In this document: positions 23,015-33,294 of the stretch, piece by piece
Layout: every line of letters begins with the position of its first letter
Numbering within the stretch: position 1 is the first letter of the stretch
NCBI RefSeq assembly: GCF_004335015.1
Contig: NZ_RQRU01000007.1
Location: forward strand, 6,352 to 70,351
Length of the DNA: 64,000 nt
Direction of reading: 5' to 3'
Origin: Psychrobacter pygoscelis
Lineage (GTDB): Bacteria; Pseudomonadota; Gammaproteobacteria; Pseudomonadales; Moraxellaceae
Program-made: the position numbers and the translations under genes
Notes under the pieces: model-generated
What the model was told of the DNA's origin: nothing
Databases searched by the model: none
The model's input: only the letters and a program-made list of their open reading frames with translations

Positions 23015-26000
23015 TTTATATTATCTCCAAAGCTGACAGGCTGATGTCCGTCAGGGGAAGCTGGATAAGTCTGACCTATGGTATCACCTTTTTTCAAAGT
23101 GTCATTACTCAAATCAACACCTGAATCATGAGGGCCACTACCACCAGGACCCTCTTTAATTGGAAATAGGCTGCGTACCCAAATATAGAACATGGGGATA
23201 AAGAATATCCCTAAGAAGGTGGCGCTAAGCACACCACCGAGGACGCTAGTACCGATAGCATTCTGGCTACCTGAGCCGGCGCCAGTAGCGATAAATAGTG
23301 GCACTACACCAATACCGAAGGCAAGCGACGTCATAATAATAGGGCGTAGACGCTGGCGAGCCGCTGTCATGACGGCCTCTTTTAAGCTATTGCCGTCTTC
23401 TTGATGCTCTTTGGCAAATTCAATAATCAAGATAGCATTTTTGGCGGATAGACCTACGACGGTGAGCAGCCCAACTTGTAGATAGATATCATTGGCAAAG
23501 CCGCGCAGTAAGGTCAGGATAGCCGCTCCTAAAACACCAAGTGGAATGACTAGCAACACTGAAAAAGGTATCGACCAACTCTCATAGAGCGCAGCTAAGC
23601 ACAAGAATACTACTAAAATAGATACCGCATAGAGTAGGGGCGCTTGGTCGCCAGACTTCTGCTCTTCTAATGACATGCCGGTCCACTCAAAGGTCACGCC
23701 ATCAGGCAGCTGGGCGACCAGCTGCTCCATGGTACTCATGGCTTCACCTGTACTAAGACCGGGGGCTGCGCTACCTTGAATATTCATTGACGGTAGACTG
23801 TTATAACGGGTTAGTCTTGGTGAGCCAGATTGCCATTCGCTACTTGAGAAGGCGTCAAATGAGATCATCTCGCCGTTGTCATTACGCACATACCATTTGC
23901 CAATATCGCTTGGGTTGGTGCGGCTGCTAGGCTCACCCTGTATAAAGACCCGCTTAATCCGGCCGCGATCGACGAAGTCATTGATATACGCTGAGCCCCA
24001 AGCGGTCGATAGTACCCCATTGATGGCTGGCATCGATAGCCCATAAGCGGCAGCTTGCTCTTGGTTGATATTGACCTTAAGCTGCGGCGCATCTTCTTGA
24101 CCATTGGGGCGAACACCTGTGACCTGCTCGCTTTGCGAAGCCATACCCAGCAGCTGGTTTCGCGCTGCCAATAAGCCTTCGTGACCTATATTGCCTGCAT
24201 CTTGTAGCATCAAATCAAAGCCGCTAGCATTACCGAGCTCGGTGATGGCGGGTGGAACAATAGCGAAGACTTGTGCCTCATTTAACTGAGTAAAGAAGTA
24301 GCCATTGGCCCGCTTAGCGACAGACTGTGCTGTGTTATCAGCACCTGGTCTATCGTCCCAATCTGTCAAGCGTACAAACGCTAGCCCCATGTTTTGACCT
24401 TGACCGGCAAAGCTGAATCCAGCCACAGTAAATACCGAGGCGATATTATCAGACTCTTGAGAATTATAAAAATTGCTCACCTTGTCCAAAACGGCCTGAG
24501 TCTCATTAAGTGTAGACCCCGCAGGCAGCTGAACCAAGGTAAACATAATCCCTTGGTCTTCTTCAGGTAAAAAGGAGCTAGGAATCCGCAAAAAGATAGC
24601 CGCCATAATACCAATAATAGCGGCGTAGCCGATAAGATATAACCACTTAAAGCGAATGCTATTACCAACGAAACGCTCATAAGCAAGACTTAATCTACTA
24701 AAGGTGCGGTTAAACCAACCAAAGAAGCCTTTTTGATCGCTGCTCTTGTCATGTGATTTACCGCGTTTTAGCAGGGTCACACATAGAGCAGGAGTGAAAA
24801 CCAAAGCTACCACAGCAGAAAGTACCATGCTCGTAATAAGCGTGATAGAGAATTGACGATAGATAACGCCAGTAGAGCCGCCAAAGAAAGCCATCGGTAC
24901 GAATACCGCTGACAATATCAAGGCAATACCAATGACGATTTTACTAATCTCGCCCATCGACTGAATGGTTGCGTCTTTGACCGAAATGCTGGGGTTCTCT
25001 TCTAATATGCGCTCTACGTTTTCGACCACAACGATGGCGTCATCGACCAAAAGTCCAATGGCTAATACCATAGCGAACATGGTCAGTACATTAATACTAA
25101 AGCCGGCGATATAAAGTATGGCAAAGGTACCCAAGAGTACCACTGGTACAGCTAGGGTAGGAATAATCGTCGCTCGCCAGTTCTGCAAAAAGATAAACAT
25201 GACGATAAAGACCAGTACAATAGCCTCAAGTAGGGTATGCACAACTTGCTCAATGGACAACCTAACAAAGGGGGTGGTGTCATAAGGGACGACGGATACT
25301 AAGCCGGTCGGGAAGTTTTGCTCCAGCTGTGCCATACGATTGGCGACCAGCTCGCGAGTGTCTAGTGCATTGGAGCCAGGTGCAAGAGAGATACCAAGAC
25401 CAGCGGCCTCTTGACCATTGTAAAGTGAGATAACGCTATAGTTCTCACTGCCAATCGCCACATCAGCAACATCGCCTAAGCGGACTTGAGCGCCTGAACT
25501 GTCGGTTTTTAGCAAGATATCTTTGAATTCTTCTGGTGTTTTAAGATAGCTCTGTACGGTGACGGTAGCATTGATCACTTGCTCATCCGTAGCCGCAGGG
25601 GCTTGTCCGAGCTGGCCTGCTGATACCTGAGCATTCTGTGCGCGCACGGCTGCGACCACATCACTTGGCATCAGGTTATAGCTTCGTAAGCGAGCAGGGT
25701 CGAGCCAGATGCGCATGGCATAAGATGAGCCAAATACTTGAACGTCACCGACCCCTTCCACGCGGCTTAGCTGATCGACGACGTTAGAATTAATATAGTC
25801 GGCAATATCTGCTCGATCCATACTGCCATCTTCAGAGATAAAGGCTTGAACCATCAAAAAGCTGCTTGAGGCCTTATTGACATTGACCCCTTGACGTTGA
25901 ACTTCTTGTGGTAATGAGCTCATCGCTGCTTGAAGCTTGTTTTGCACCTGTACCTGAGCGGTATCACCATCCGTACCATTTTCAAAGGTCAAGGTGATGG

Positions 26001-26265
26001 CAGCACCGCCATTTGATGAGCTAGATGACGACATGTACATTAAGCCATCGAGCCCTTTCATGCGCTGCTCGATAATCTGCACCACAGAGTTTTCTACTGT
26101 CTGTGCATTGGCACCAGGATAGCTGGCACTGACCGTAATAGTAGGCGGTGCAATACGCGGATATTGCTCAATCGGTAGGTTGATGACCGAGATGATCCCT
26201 ACCAACATGATTAAGATAGCGATCACCCAAGCAAAAATAGGGCGATTGATAAAAAAACGTGACAT
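23011..26265 (-). CDS. RND multidrug efflux pump, AcrB/MexB type
   Basis: This inner-membrane proton antiporter (HAE1 family) extrudes drugs through the adaptor and outer-membrane factor encoded beside it. It starts MSRFFINRPIFAWVIAI. The proton-relay residues are visible as Asp408-Asp409 in GLLVDDAIVVVEN and Lys942 in LSAKNAILIIEFA. The DGLMYMSS and GPSISVP-type neighbours fit a three-gene pump operon. Length 1084, about 35 more than AcrB, with a polar C-terminal tail. It is 33 bases after the adaptor gene and overlaps the next gene by four bases. Confidence 0.95.
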   Translation of the reverse strand: MSRFFINRPIFAWVIAILIMLVGIISVINLPIEQYPRIAPPTITVSASYPGANAQTVENSVVQIIEQRMKGLDGLMYMSSSSSSNGGAAITLTFENGTDGDTAQVQVQNKLQAAMSSLPQEVQRQGVNVNKASSSFLMVQAFISEDGSMDRADIADYINSNVVDQLSRVEGVGDVQVFGSSYAMRIWLDPARLRSYNLMPSDVVAAVRAQNAQVSAGQLGQAPAATDEQVINATVTVQSYLKTPEEFKDILLKTDSSGAQVRLGDVADVAIGSENYSVISLYNGQEAAGLGISLAPGSNALDTRELVANRMAQLEQNFPTGLVSVVPYDTTPFVRLSIEQVVHTLLEAIVLVFIVMFIFLQNWRATIIPTLAVPVVLLGTFAILYIAGFSINVLTMFAMVLAIGLLVDDAIVVVENVERILEENPSISVKDATIQSMGEISKIVIGIALILSAVFVPMAFFGGSTGVIYRQFSITLITSMVLSAVVALVFTPALCVTLLKRGKSHDKSSDQKGFFGWFNRTFSRLSLAYERFVGNSIRFKWLYLIGYAAIIGIMAAIFLRIPSSFLPEEDQGIMFTLVQLPAGSTLNETQAVLDKVSNFYNSQESDNIASVFTVAGFSFAGQGQNMGLAFVRLTDWDDRPGADNTAQSVAKRANGYFFTQLNEAQVFAIVPPAITELGNASGFDLMLQDAGNIGHEGLLAARNQLLGMASQSEQVTGVRPNGQEDAPQLKVNINQEQAAAYGLSMPAINGVLSTAWGSAYINDFVDRGRIKRVFIQGEPSSRTNPSDIGKWYVRNDNGEMISFDAFSSSEWQSGSPRLTRYNSLPSMNIQGSAAPGLSTGEAMSTMEQLVAQLPDGVTFEWTGMSLEEQKSGDQAPLLYAVSILVVFLCLAALYESWSIPFSVLLVIPLGVLGAAILTLLRGFANDIYLQVGLLTVVGLSAKNAILIIEFAKEHQEDGNSLKEAVMTAARQRLRPIIMTSLAFGIGVVPLFIATGAGSGSQNAIGTSVLGGVLSATFLGIFFIPMFYIWVRSLFPIKEGPGGSGPHDSGVDLSNDTLKKGDTIGQTYPASPDGHQPVSFGDNIK

Positions 26266-26298
26266 AGTAAATCCCTAGGTCTTGCTATTGCTGTTGGG

Positions 26299-27723
26299 TT
26301 AGTTGGCCGCTGTGTTCTGATCAGCAGCGTCGCTATCTGCTGCCGATGCCGCGTTGGCTGCTTGCATCGGTGTCTTTGGTGCTGATTTGTTATTATTCGG
26401 CGTAGTAGAGGCAGTAGCTGGCGTATTGCTACTATTTGAGTTAGGGGTCTCAACAGGCTTTGCGACCACTTCTTGCTCTGGCTGAACCTTAGAGCCACCG
26501 GTTATCACTACTTTTTCACCGGATTTTAGACCAGCTGTAATGATCCACTTGCCTTGGTAAGTGCCGTCGATGGTGACGGGTCGAACTTGGATCTTATTAT
26601 TGCTATCGACGATATAGACTTGGGTCTCACCTTTTGGGCTACGAATAATAGCGCTTTGTGGTAGTAATACTGCATTGCTAATGACACTTTGAATTAATCG
26701 AGCTGAGACATACATGCCGGGCAATAGCAGGTTTTGCTCATTAGGGAATACCGCCCGGAGAGTCACCGCACCAGTAGATTCATCAACCTTGGCTTCAGCG
26801 AGTGCTAGCTTGCCGCGAGCAGGATAGGTCGAGCCGTCTTCTAGTACCAGCTCTACCGTATTGCCACCAGGCTGCGCCTCGCCACTGGCCAGCTGTTGGC
26901 GCAGCTTTAGTAAGTCAGAAGAAGACTGGCTAATATCGACATAAATAGGACTTAACTGTGAGATAGTCACTAATGGTGTCGCTTGTGAGGCATTCACTAA
27001 GGCACCCGCAGTGACCTCAGAGCGTGAGGTTTGACCACTAATTGGCGCACGGACAATAGTACGACTGAGGTCTAGTTGGCTCGACTTCAGCCCAGATTGC
27101 GCAGCCGAAATATTGGCTTTAGCACTCTCTATCCCTGCTTTGGACTGGGCAATATTAGCCTGAGCGCTTTGTACTGCGGCCTGAGCTGTACGTAAGGCGG
27201 TAACGGCTTGGTCAAACTGCTGCTGGGAGATGGCGTTAATCTCGACTAAGCCTTTGAGGCGATTGACATCGGACTCAGCTTGCATGAGCGTAGCTTGGCG
27301 GCTATTTAGCTCTGCGACGGCATTGTTATAGTTAGCCTGAGAGGTCACTAAGCTTGCTTCAGCTTGGGCGACTGCAGCCTGACCACTCTCGATAGAGGAG
27401 TTATAGTTGTCGGTATTAATACGATATAGTGCCTGACCTTTTTTGACAGGTGAGCCTTCACGAAAGAGCACCTCATCGATAATGCCGCTAACTTGTGGCC
27501 GTACATCGGCTGTCTGATAGGCTGTAGTACGTCCAGAGAAAGTCTGAACTTGGGGCACGGTCTGAAAGGTAACAGGTGCGACATTGACAACCGCAGGTGG
27601 CATTTGCTGTGCAGCTGCAGCGCCGGCTTCAGCAGACTCATCCTGCTTATCACAGCCGGTGAGTGTCAGTGCAGAGCCAGATAAGGTGGCTGCGATCATC
27701 AGCGCAAGATAGGGATGCTTCAT
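26299..27723 (-). CDS. RND efflux membrane-fusion lipoprotein, AcrA/MexA type
   Basis: The adaptor joins the pump and the outer-membrane channel. The lipobox LTGC gives a lipidated Cys24. Lipoyl halves (TADVRPQVSGII; RAPISGQTSRS) flank a coiled-coil hairpin (about 95-215), followed by beta-barrel and membrane-proximal parts. The last about 55 residues are a low-complexity Asn/Ser/Thr/Ala-rich tail, not usual for AcrA. It is the first gene of the operon; GAGG precedes the ATG. No TetR-type repressor gene stands next to it. Confidence 0.94.
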   Translation of the reverse strand: MKHPYLALMIAATLSGSALTLTGCDKQDESAEAGAAAAQQMPPAVVNVAPVTFQTVPQVQTFSGRTTAYQTADVRPQVSGIIDEVLFREGSPVKKGQALYRINTDNYNSSIESGQAAVAQAEASLVTSQANYNNAVAELNSRQATLMQAESDVNRLKGLVEINAISQQQFDQAVTALRTAQAAVQSAQANIAQSKAGIESAKANISAAQSGLKSSQLDLSRTIVRAPISGQTSRSEVTAGALVNASQATPLVTISQLSPIYVDISQSSSDLLKLRQQLASGEAQPGGNTVELVLEDGSTYPARGKLALAEAKVDESTGAVTLRAVFPNEQNLLLPGMYVSARLIQSVISNAVLLPQSAIIRSPKGETQVYIVDSNNKIQVRPVTIDGTYQGKWIITAGLKSGEKVVITGGSKVQPEQEVVAKPVETPNSNSSNTPATASTTPNNNKSAPKTPMQAANAASAADSDAADQNTAAN

Positions 27724-29070
27724 TCATGTCCTCGGCGATATAGTAATTAATAAGTCAGACTTAGTTAGCAAATAAGGTGGTACTGACTCACAAGTTAAGT
27801 AATATAGATTATCAAAAGTTAATGATAGTACGGTTTAGTATCAGGCATTGGCTGTTCAGTACGCTACTCTCGTCTCTATTAGAATGGTTTAAGATCAGCC
27901 CCAATGACTTTGACACAGAACAGTAAGGGTGACTAACAAAGCAGAGCATGTACGGTAAAAGTCCATTTTTAGTAGTTTAGGGAGCTTGTAGCGTTTAGCA
28001 GTCTTGACGGTATCTTAGTCATAAAATTTTATGAGGCTCGATTAGCCCTTAGCTAGTCAGCCGGTAGCTATTTTATAAAAGCACCTTGGTATAAGTATCA
28101 ATTTTATTGAGCCTAACTGTTTATAAAGTCACGGTCTTTGCTTTTTTCTTTATAAAGTATCATTGTTTATAAAGTATAAGTCGCGCACTATTAATACTAG
28201 CTCGGCCGGTCTGAACTGGCGAATTAATAATCGTTAAGCTATAAACTATAAGGGTATGCGCCATCCTACCTTCGGACGATACAGCTCATCAAAGTGGCTA
28301 TTATAAACTATAGGGTATACCCCCTAGTCAACCCTATAATGAAGAATAATGTTGGTAAGCTGCCCCCTTGCCAAGCTGCGAACAAGTCTAATTTGCTATA
28401 GCAGTAAGTAGCTGCTCTTTTATTATGACTTTAATTCTATATAGAAACTGATGACAACCTTACGTTAAGAATTGTTAACCTTACTATCCCTATAAGCATC
28501 TGAATCATGAAAATGGCGCTTTAAGAGGGCAGTTTTATGAGAGGACTGAGTCGCTAAGTTAAGGGCAGCTCATATAATAATTTCAGTCTAGAAATAATAC
28601 AGGGACATGGGGTGAGTTCTTTGTGGTTGCTGCCAGTATCGCCGCCGTAAGCCAGACAAATATTAGATAAGGGCGTATGAGTATCCAATCCTCATAAGCG
28701 GTTAGAAATTAAAAAAGAAGCAATTGCATTAAACAGCGACATCACGAAAATAAAGGGTAGAAAACCAGCAACAGGAATAGCGCAAAGGGCGCTACTTACA
28801 TAAGTAAGATCTTAATTTAAATCGAAACGTGTAGTCAGTTAAGCTATATTTTCAATTACTTTCAATTAACGCTAGGGGCGTAGGGCAGGTTTATGGTTAG
28901 GTAGATTCAGGTTATAGGGGCGCGACAGGTTATACTGCCTAAAGTATTTGTCACTTTTGGCCAGTACATTGTTACCCGTCACGCACATAACCTGTGAATA
29001 TTACCGCCGCTTAACCATGGTCATCAGCATAGCGTAAGTGATAAATAGCTAACCAGATGATTGTAGAGAC
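27724..29070. other. About 1.35 kb without a recognisable gene upstream of the RND pump
   Basis: This is the largest gene-free stretch in the window. I find no protein family in any frame and no tRNA. It holds TTTATAAAGT three times (28120, 28149, 28166), a pair of TATAAACTATA(A)GGGTAT repeats at 28240 and 28302, and the palindrome GGGTATACCC at 28313-28322. A minus-strand stretch around 28700-28800 gives a short hydrophobic peptide without a start codon, perhaps gene debris. It should hold the pump promoter. Confidence 0.5.
28120..28175. repeat. Three TTTATAAAGT direct repeats
   Basis: TTTATAAAGT occurs at 28120-28129, 28149-28158 and 28166-28175, each containing the palindrome TTTATAAA. 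They could be protein-binding sites; their function is unknown. Confidence 0.5.
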
Positions 29071-30072
29071 TTAGACCAGCCGCGCAGTAGCAAGCTCAGT
29101 TAGCTGATATAAGCCATCGCGGTAGCGATTGTCAGGTAGTTTTGCCAATGCGTTTTGTGCCAGTTCGGTCTCACTTAAAGCGCGAGAGCGGCAATAGTCT
29201 AGTGAACCAGAGCGCCGGACCAATTCGATGAGCTTATCTGCTTGATCTGTTTTGCCCGTCTGCACTGCGATACGCAGCTTATCAAAACTCTGTTTATCGG
29301 TATCTTTTAATAGCTCTAAGGCTTTAATCGTCGGTAGGGTAGGCTTACCTTCAGCTAGGTCGTCACCGAGGTTTTTGCCCATAGTCTCGCTATCGCCACT
29401 GTAGTCAAGGATATCGTCGATGATTTGAAAGGCATTACCAAAGTGCTGACCAAAGTCGGATAACGCTTCAAGGTATTGAGGCTGCTCTTGTAAGATTGCA
29501 GCGCCTTGAGTGGCCATCATAAATAGCCTTGAGGTCTTGCCGTCGATAATACGCAGATAATCCGCTTCTGTGGCACTGGGGTTATGCTGGTGCTGTAGCT
29601 GCAGCACCTCACCCTCAGCGATATCACAAGTACCGTCTGAGAATAGCTTAAGTAGAGGTAGACTGCCAAAGCCTACCAACAGATTGAAGGCACGAGCAAT
29701 AAGATAGTCACCGACCAACACTGCTGTTGCGTTGTTCCAGGTGGCATTGGCTGTAGGCTTGCCACGGCGCAGCCCTGACTCATCGATGACGTCGTCATGA
29801 ACCAAGGTAGCTGTGTGCAGCATCTCAGTGATGGCGGCTAAGTGCATGGCGGCTTCAGATGGCGCATCATTGAGCATCCGTGAGCACAGTAAGGTAATAA
29901 GTGGGCGCATGCGCTTACCACCAGCATTGATCACATGCTGGGAGACACTCATCACCAGCTGGACTTTGGAGTTTAAGCTGCCGAATACTTGCTCATCCAT
30001 AATGGCAAAGTCATCAGCAACGATAGATTGAATGTCGGCATAGGTGGTCTGAGTGGATATTATTGACGTCAT
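29071..30072 (-). CDS. ispB: Octaprenyl diphosphate synthase (long-chain polyprenyl synthase)
   Basis: It makes the polyprenyl side chain of ubiquinone from farnesyl and isopentenyl diphosphate. The first Asp-rich motif is DDVID (93-97) and the second is DDILD (219-223), with GKTSRLF between them and GGKRMRP near 51-57. Length 333 is normal. It is divergent from rplU-rpmA, a neighbourhood conserved across gammaproteobacteria. The chain length made cannot be told from sequence. Confidence 0.94.
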   Translation of the reverse strand: MTSIISTQTTYADIQSIVADDFAIMDEQVFGSLNSKVQLVMSVSQHVINAGGKRMRPLITLLCSRMLNDAPSEAAMHLAAITEMLHTATLVHDDVIDESGLRRGKPTANATWNNATAVLVGDYLIARAFNLLVGFGSLPLLKLFSDGTCDIAEGEVLQLQHQHNPSATEADYLRIIDGKTSRLFMMATQGAAILQEQPQYLEALSDFGQHFGNAFQIIDDILDYSGDSETMGKNLGDDLAEGKPTLPTIKALELLKDTDKQSFDKLRIAVQTGKTDQADKLIELVRRSGSLDYCRSRALSETELAQNALAKLPDNRYRDGLYQLTELATARLV

Positions 30073-30543
30073 GGATAGCTACTTTGTAATTATAAAAACA
30101 AAAAGGAATAAGTCTGGATAATTGAATCAATAGACAAGGCTGAATTTTGACAATAAAGTGCGCAGATAACAAGTGTAAATCGTGACAAAGTTACTTGAGT
30201 TAACAAGTAATGCCCTTAACCACAGCATTAGCTGTCAATCTTTACTATGTACTTCATAAGTAGAGGTAATAGGACAATGGCTGTTATTTAACGCAATCGC
30301 GCCGCTTAAGTGTTAAACCACTTTTAATTTACTATAGAAGAGTTAGAGAAGAAGAATTAGAGATAATTTATACCGTCGCAGTCATAGCCTAACTGCTCAC
30401 CAGTCAGTTTTTACCAGCCGCCCGTTTAGCGTCATTGTGACATCTCTTTAGAGGTTTGGGTGTAGTGGTTTAGATATAGTGGTTTGAGTGCCGTTGCTGA
30501 GCTATAGTCCTCAGCCACATGTGGCTCTTACACGTAAAATTAC
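30073..30543. other. Divergent spacer between ispB and rplU
   Basis: No gene is visible. Near 30460-30490 TAGTGGTTTAGA and TAGTGGTTTGAG form a short direct repeat. The rplU promoter follows at 30544. Confidence 0.4.
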
Positions 30544-30572
30544 TTGCAAATAAAGCAAAAAACACGTAAAAT
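30544..30572 (+). promoter_or_regulatory. Promoter of rplU-rpmA
   Basis: TTGCAA (30544-30549), a 17-base spacer and TAAAAT (30567-30572), about 90 bases before the rplU start. Confidence 0.6.
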
Positions 30573-30660
30573 TCCGCCTTTAATTTTTCCCTGTCGTGTT
30601 CGTTGTCGAAGTGTTGTCATTATGGCAGCCACGGCACACGGGTTAAACGGAGCTAGGCAT

Positions 30661-30972
30661 ATGTACGCAGTAATTAAAAGTGGTGGTAAACAGCACCGAG
30701 TTAGCACTGATGAGCTATTAAAAGTTGAGCTTTTAAAAGCTGAAAAGGGCGAAACAATTAAGATTGAAGACGTCCTAATGGTCGTCGATGGTGATGATGT
30801 CAAAATTGGTCAGCCTATCGTAGAAGGAGCCAGTGTTGAAGCTGAAGTGGTCGATCATGGCCGCGGCGAAAAGATTCGCATCATCAAACACAAGCGCCGT
30901 AAGCATTACCATAAAGAGCAAGGTCACCGCCAGTGGTACACCTTGTTAAAAATCAAAGCCATTAACGCTTAA
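30661..30972 (+). CDS. rplU: 50S ribosomal protein L21
   Basis: L21 binds 23S rRNA in the large subunit. The protein starts [14 protein letters not shown] and ends with the basic [19 protein letters not shown] region, 103 residues exactly as in E. coli. The ATG at 30661 has GGAG 9 bases before it; the open frame reaches further back to 30544, but that part covers the promoter and is not coding. Confidence 0.97.
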   Translation: MYAVIKSGGKQHRVSTDELLKVELLKAEKGETIKIEDVLMVVDGDDVKIGQPIVEGASVEAEVVDHGRGEKIRIIKHKRRKHYHKEQGHRQWYTLLKIKAINA

Positions 30973-31135
30973 GATTTAAGCTTAACTATAGCTTGGTTAG
31001 GTAGTGTGGCTTTATTATTTTAGATAAGCTAGAGTACTAACTATAGCGAATGAATAAGCATTAAGTACATTGTAATAAGCAAATTGGCTAGATAAATATG
31101 TCGCAACCGCGATAAATTAACAAGGAGATTTTCTC

Positions 31136-31393
31136 ATGGCACATAAAAAAGCCGCAGGTTCAACTCGAAACGGTCGTGATTCAAACCCTAAAATGCTTGG
31201 TGTAAAAGTATTTGGTGGTCAAGACGTCGTAGCGGGTAACATCATCGTTCGTCAGCGTGGTACTGAGTTCCATCCAGGCGAAGGCGTTGGTATGGGTCGT
31301 GACCATACTTTATTTGCTCTAAACGACGGTGTCGTTAAATTTGCTACTAAAGGTAAATTTAACCGCCGCTACGTTATGGTCGAAAGCGCTTAA
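31136..31393 (+). CDS. rpmA: 50S ribosomal protein L27
   Basis: L27 reaches into the peptidyl-transferase centre with its N-terminus. The sequence [19 protein letters not shown] and the [20 protein letters not shown] core are definitive, and 85 residues is normal. There is no cleaved N-terminal prepeptide of the Firmicutes type. AAGGAGA precedes the ATG. A 163-base spacer separates it from rplU. Confidence 0.98.
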   Translation: MAHKKAAGSTRNGRDSNPKMLGVKVFGGQDVVAGNIIVRQRGTEFHPGEGVGMGRDHTLFALNDGVVKFATKGKFNRRYVMVESA

Positions 31394-31865
31394 TTTATTA
31401 GGCTCTTTTTATTCGTTATATTTTGCACCTAAGCTGCAGTCGAACGAATAGATCTGAACCCTATTATCCTCGTGATAATGGGGTTTTTTGTTGGCGATGA
31501 ATACTAATGCATATTAGCTTGTCTAATTTATAGGGTAAGTTTTTTATTGAAGTTAGCGCGTTCAGACACAAGTTACAAGTGTCTATAAACCGAGAAGGAA
31601 TCAGTAGGGTTCATTGCAATTATGGACTAGGCGCGTAATAAAATAACTGGCACACTGTTATCAACATTTATTACTACCAGACATTACCTATCAATCACTG
31701 CTTTTATATTTTATACACAGATAGCAGATATATGTAGATTGATGAAAGTGATTAAATGATTATGAATCATAGGGACTAATTACAGTCACTAGTTAATAGT
31801 TATCAATAGGCGTCAAGCATAGCTGAGTCTGGTGAGTATTATTTTTGCAATAAGAGGAAGGACTT
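31394..31865. other. Spacer between rpmA and lolA
   Basis: It holds the rpmA terminator (31457-31489) and a hairpin AGACAC/GTGTCT at 31564-31584 that resembles one after lolA (32673-32689). No gene is visible; the lolA promoter should lie in its right half. Confidence 0.5.
31457..31489 (+). terminator. Terminator of rplU-rpmA
   Basis: AACCCTATTATC/GATAATGGGGTT stem with a short loop and a T6 run, 63 bases after the rpmA stop. Confidence 0.85.
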
Positions 31866-32561
31866 ATGACAACCCTAAAGATCAAGAATAATTTCGTGCG
31901 CGGTGCTTTAATAGGCGGCTTGATTACCTCAATGAGTGTCGCTGTGCCTATGGTAGCTATGACTCAGACAGCTAGCGCAAAGGCCGCTGATAACCTGACG
32001 GCTGCCAAGCGATTGAATAAACTGCTTACTAATACCAAAAGTATGACTGCTAGCTTTACACAAAATACTAAGGGTGCAAGTAGCGGGCAATTAAGCTCAG
32101 GTAATGGTAATTTTTCTGGGGTAATGAGCGTCCAGCGGCCTAATAACTTTCGCTGGGAGACCAAGTCGCCCTCAGAGCAGTTAATCGTCGCTAACGGTAG
32201 CTCACTTTGGATCTATGATAAAGATCTAGAGCAAGCTACCAAACAAAATGTAGACGCCCAGATTGGTAATACCCCTGCTTTACTATTGTCAGGTGATCCT
32301 AATAAGATCGATCAAAACTTTAAAATCACTCAGCCGCACGGTAATAAAAACTATTACGTACTGTATCCGAAGTCAGATAATGCCAGCTTTAAGAGTCTCT
32401 CAATTAGCTTTAGTGGTGGCAAACCGGTAATGATGGTGTTGAATGACTCACTCGGTCAGACAACTTCTATCAAGTTTAATAATATTAAGCTTAACCCAAG
32501 TATAAGCGCGAGCCAATTTAAGTTTACTCCGCCCAAAGGGGTTGACGTTATCAATCAATAA
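31866..32561 (+). CDS. lolA: Outer-membrane lipoprotein carrier protein LolA
   Basis: LolA carries lipoproteins through the periplasm from LolCDE to LolB. A long signal peptide probably ends after Ala38 (QTASA before KAADN). The mature part shows TKSMTASFTQNTKG, FSGVMSVQRPNNFRWETKSPS with its conserved RPxxFRW pattern, and NGSSLWIYDKDLEQ. Length 231, about 30 above E. coli owing to the leader and a Ser/Gly-rich loop. GAGGAAGG precedes the ATG. Confidence 0.93.
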   Translation: MTTLKIKNNFVRGALIGGLITSMSVAVPMVAMTQTASAKAADNLTAAKRLNKLLTNTKSMTASFTQNTKGASSGQLSSGNGNFSGVMSVQRPNNFRWETKSPSEQLIVANGSSLWIYDKDLEQATKQNVDAQIGNTPALLLSGDPNKIDQNFKITQPHGNKNYYVLYPKSDNASFKSLSISFSGGKPVMMVLNDSLGQTTSIKFNNIKLNPSISASQFKFTPPKGVDVINQ

Positions 32562-32738
32562 GCCCTGAGCTTAGATTCTAATAATGGTGCTAACGGGCTT
32601 TTAGAATATTGTATATTTTAGAATACTGTATGATTGTAAGCCATTAGTGAATAGCTATTAGCTGGAAGGGTTCAGACAGCAAGTGTCTGCATTAGAGCTG
32701 ATTTAGTTATCCTACTTTAAGCTTGAACACTTATAGCC

Positions 32739-32769
32739 AAAAAACCTGAGCTTAGGCTCAGGTTTTTTT
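32739..32769 (+). terminator. Terminator of lolA
   Basis: AAACCTGAGC/GCTCAGGTTT stem with a short loop and a T7 run. Confidence 0.85.
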
Positions 32770-33074
32770 ATGCATAACTTGCTGATTTATATTAGTAATA
32801 CCGGTACGTAATTGTTATGGCTAGCCATTCGGTTATAGGGAGAGTTAACAAATAATTAAGTGCTAAGGGTGTAAAGAAGATGACCGATTAATTCAGTTTT
32901 AAACTGGCATTTAAAAGTCAAAATGCGTATAGTAGGCAGTCAATTTAAGCCAGTTATCACACCGAATCTTTAGACCGTTAATTCTGAGATTAAGCCGACC
33001 AAGTGTAGCACTTAACAGGTATTATTTGCTTGGTTTCAGAGGCCTTAGACGTATTACTGATTGGGGAGAGAAGA

Positions 33075-33104
33075 TGACCAGCGCTATAGTTATGGTGGTA
33101 TAAT
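33075..33104 (+). promoter_or_regulatory. Likely promoter of the nuo operon
   Basis: An extended -10 (TGGTATAAT, TATAAT at 33099-33104) with a weak -35 TGACCA 18 bases before. It would give a leader of about 185 bases ahead of nuoA, which contains the inverted repeat near 33207-33225. Confidence 0.45.
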
Positions 33105-33294
33105 GCTCATAAGAGCGCTAGCCTCTAACTCGTCTATTAGCCTCTCTATACTCTCTTCGTCGAAGTAGTTATCTCATCTTACGCCACGCGGTCGGTGACA
33201 TTTGCCGTCAGTCTGCAGACGGTAGCTAATTGGTATCGACTATTCATCGTACCGTGATAGACATCCAGCATTTGGGTGAGGAGCACATATCTTT

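Larger units (their letters stand above)
32562..33294. other. Spacer between lolA and nuoA with terminator and nuo promoter
   Basis: No gene is visible in 733 bases. It holds a hairpin at 32673-32689, the lolA terminator at 32739-32769, a likely nuo promoter at 33075-33104 and an inverted repeat CCGTC/GACGG at about 33207-33225 inside the nuo leader. Confidence 0.5.

Noticed and set aside
27870..28020. A 23-codon minus-strand frame with a hydrophobic stretch, which could be a leader peptide upstream of the RND operon.
   Set aside because: There is no ribosome site, and its stop is still about 150 bases from the adaptor gene; no attenuator structure is visible.
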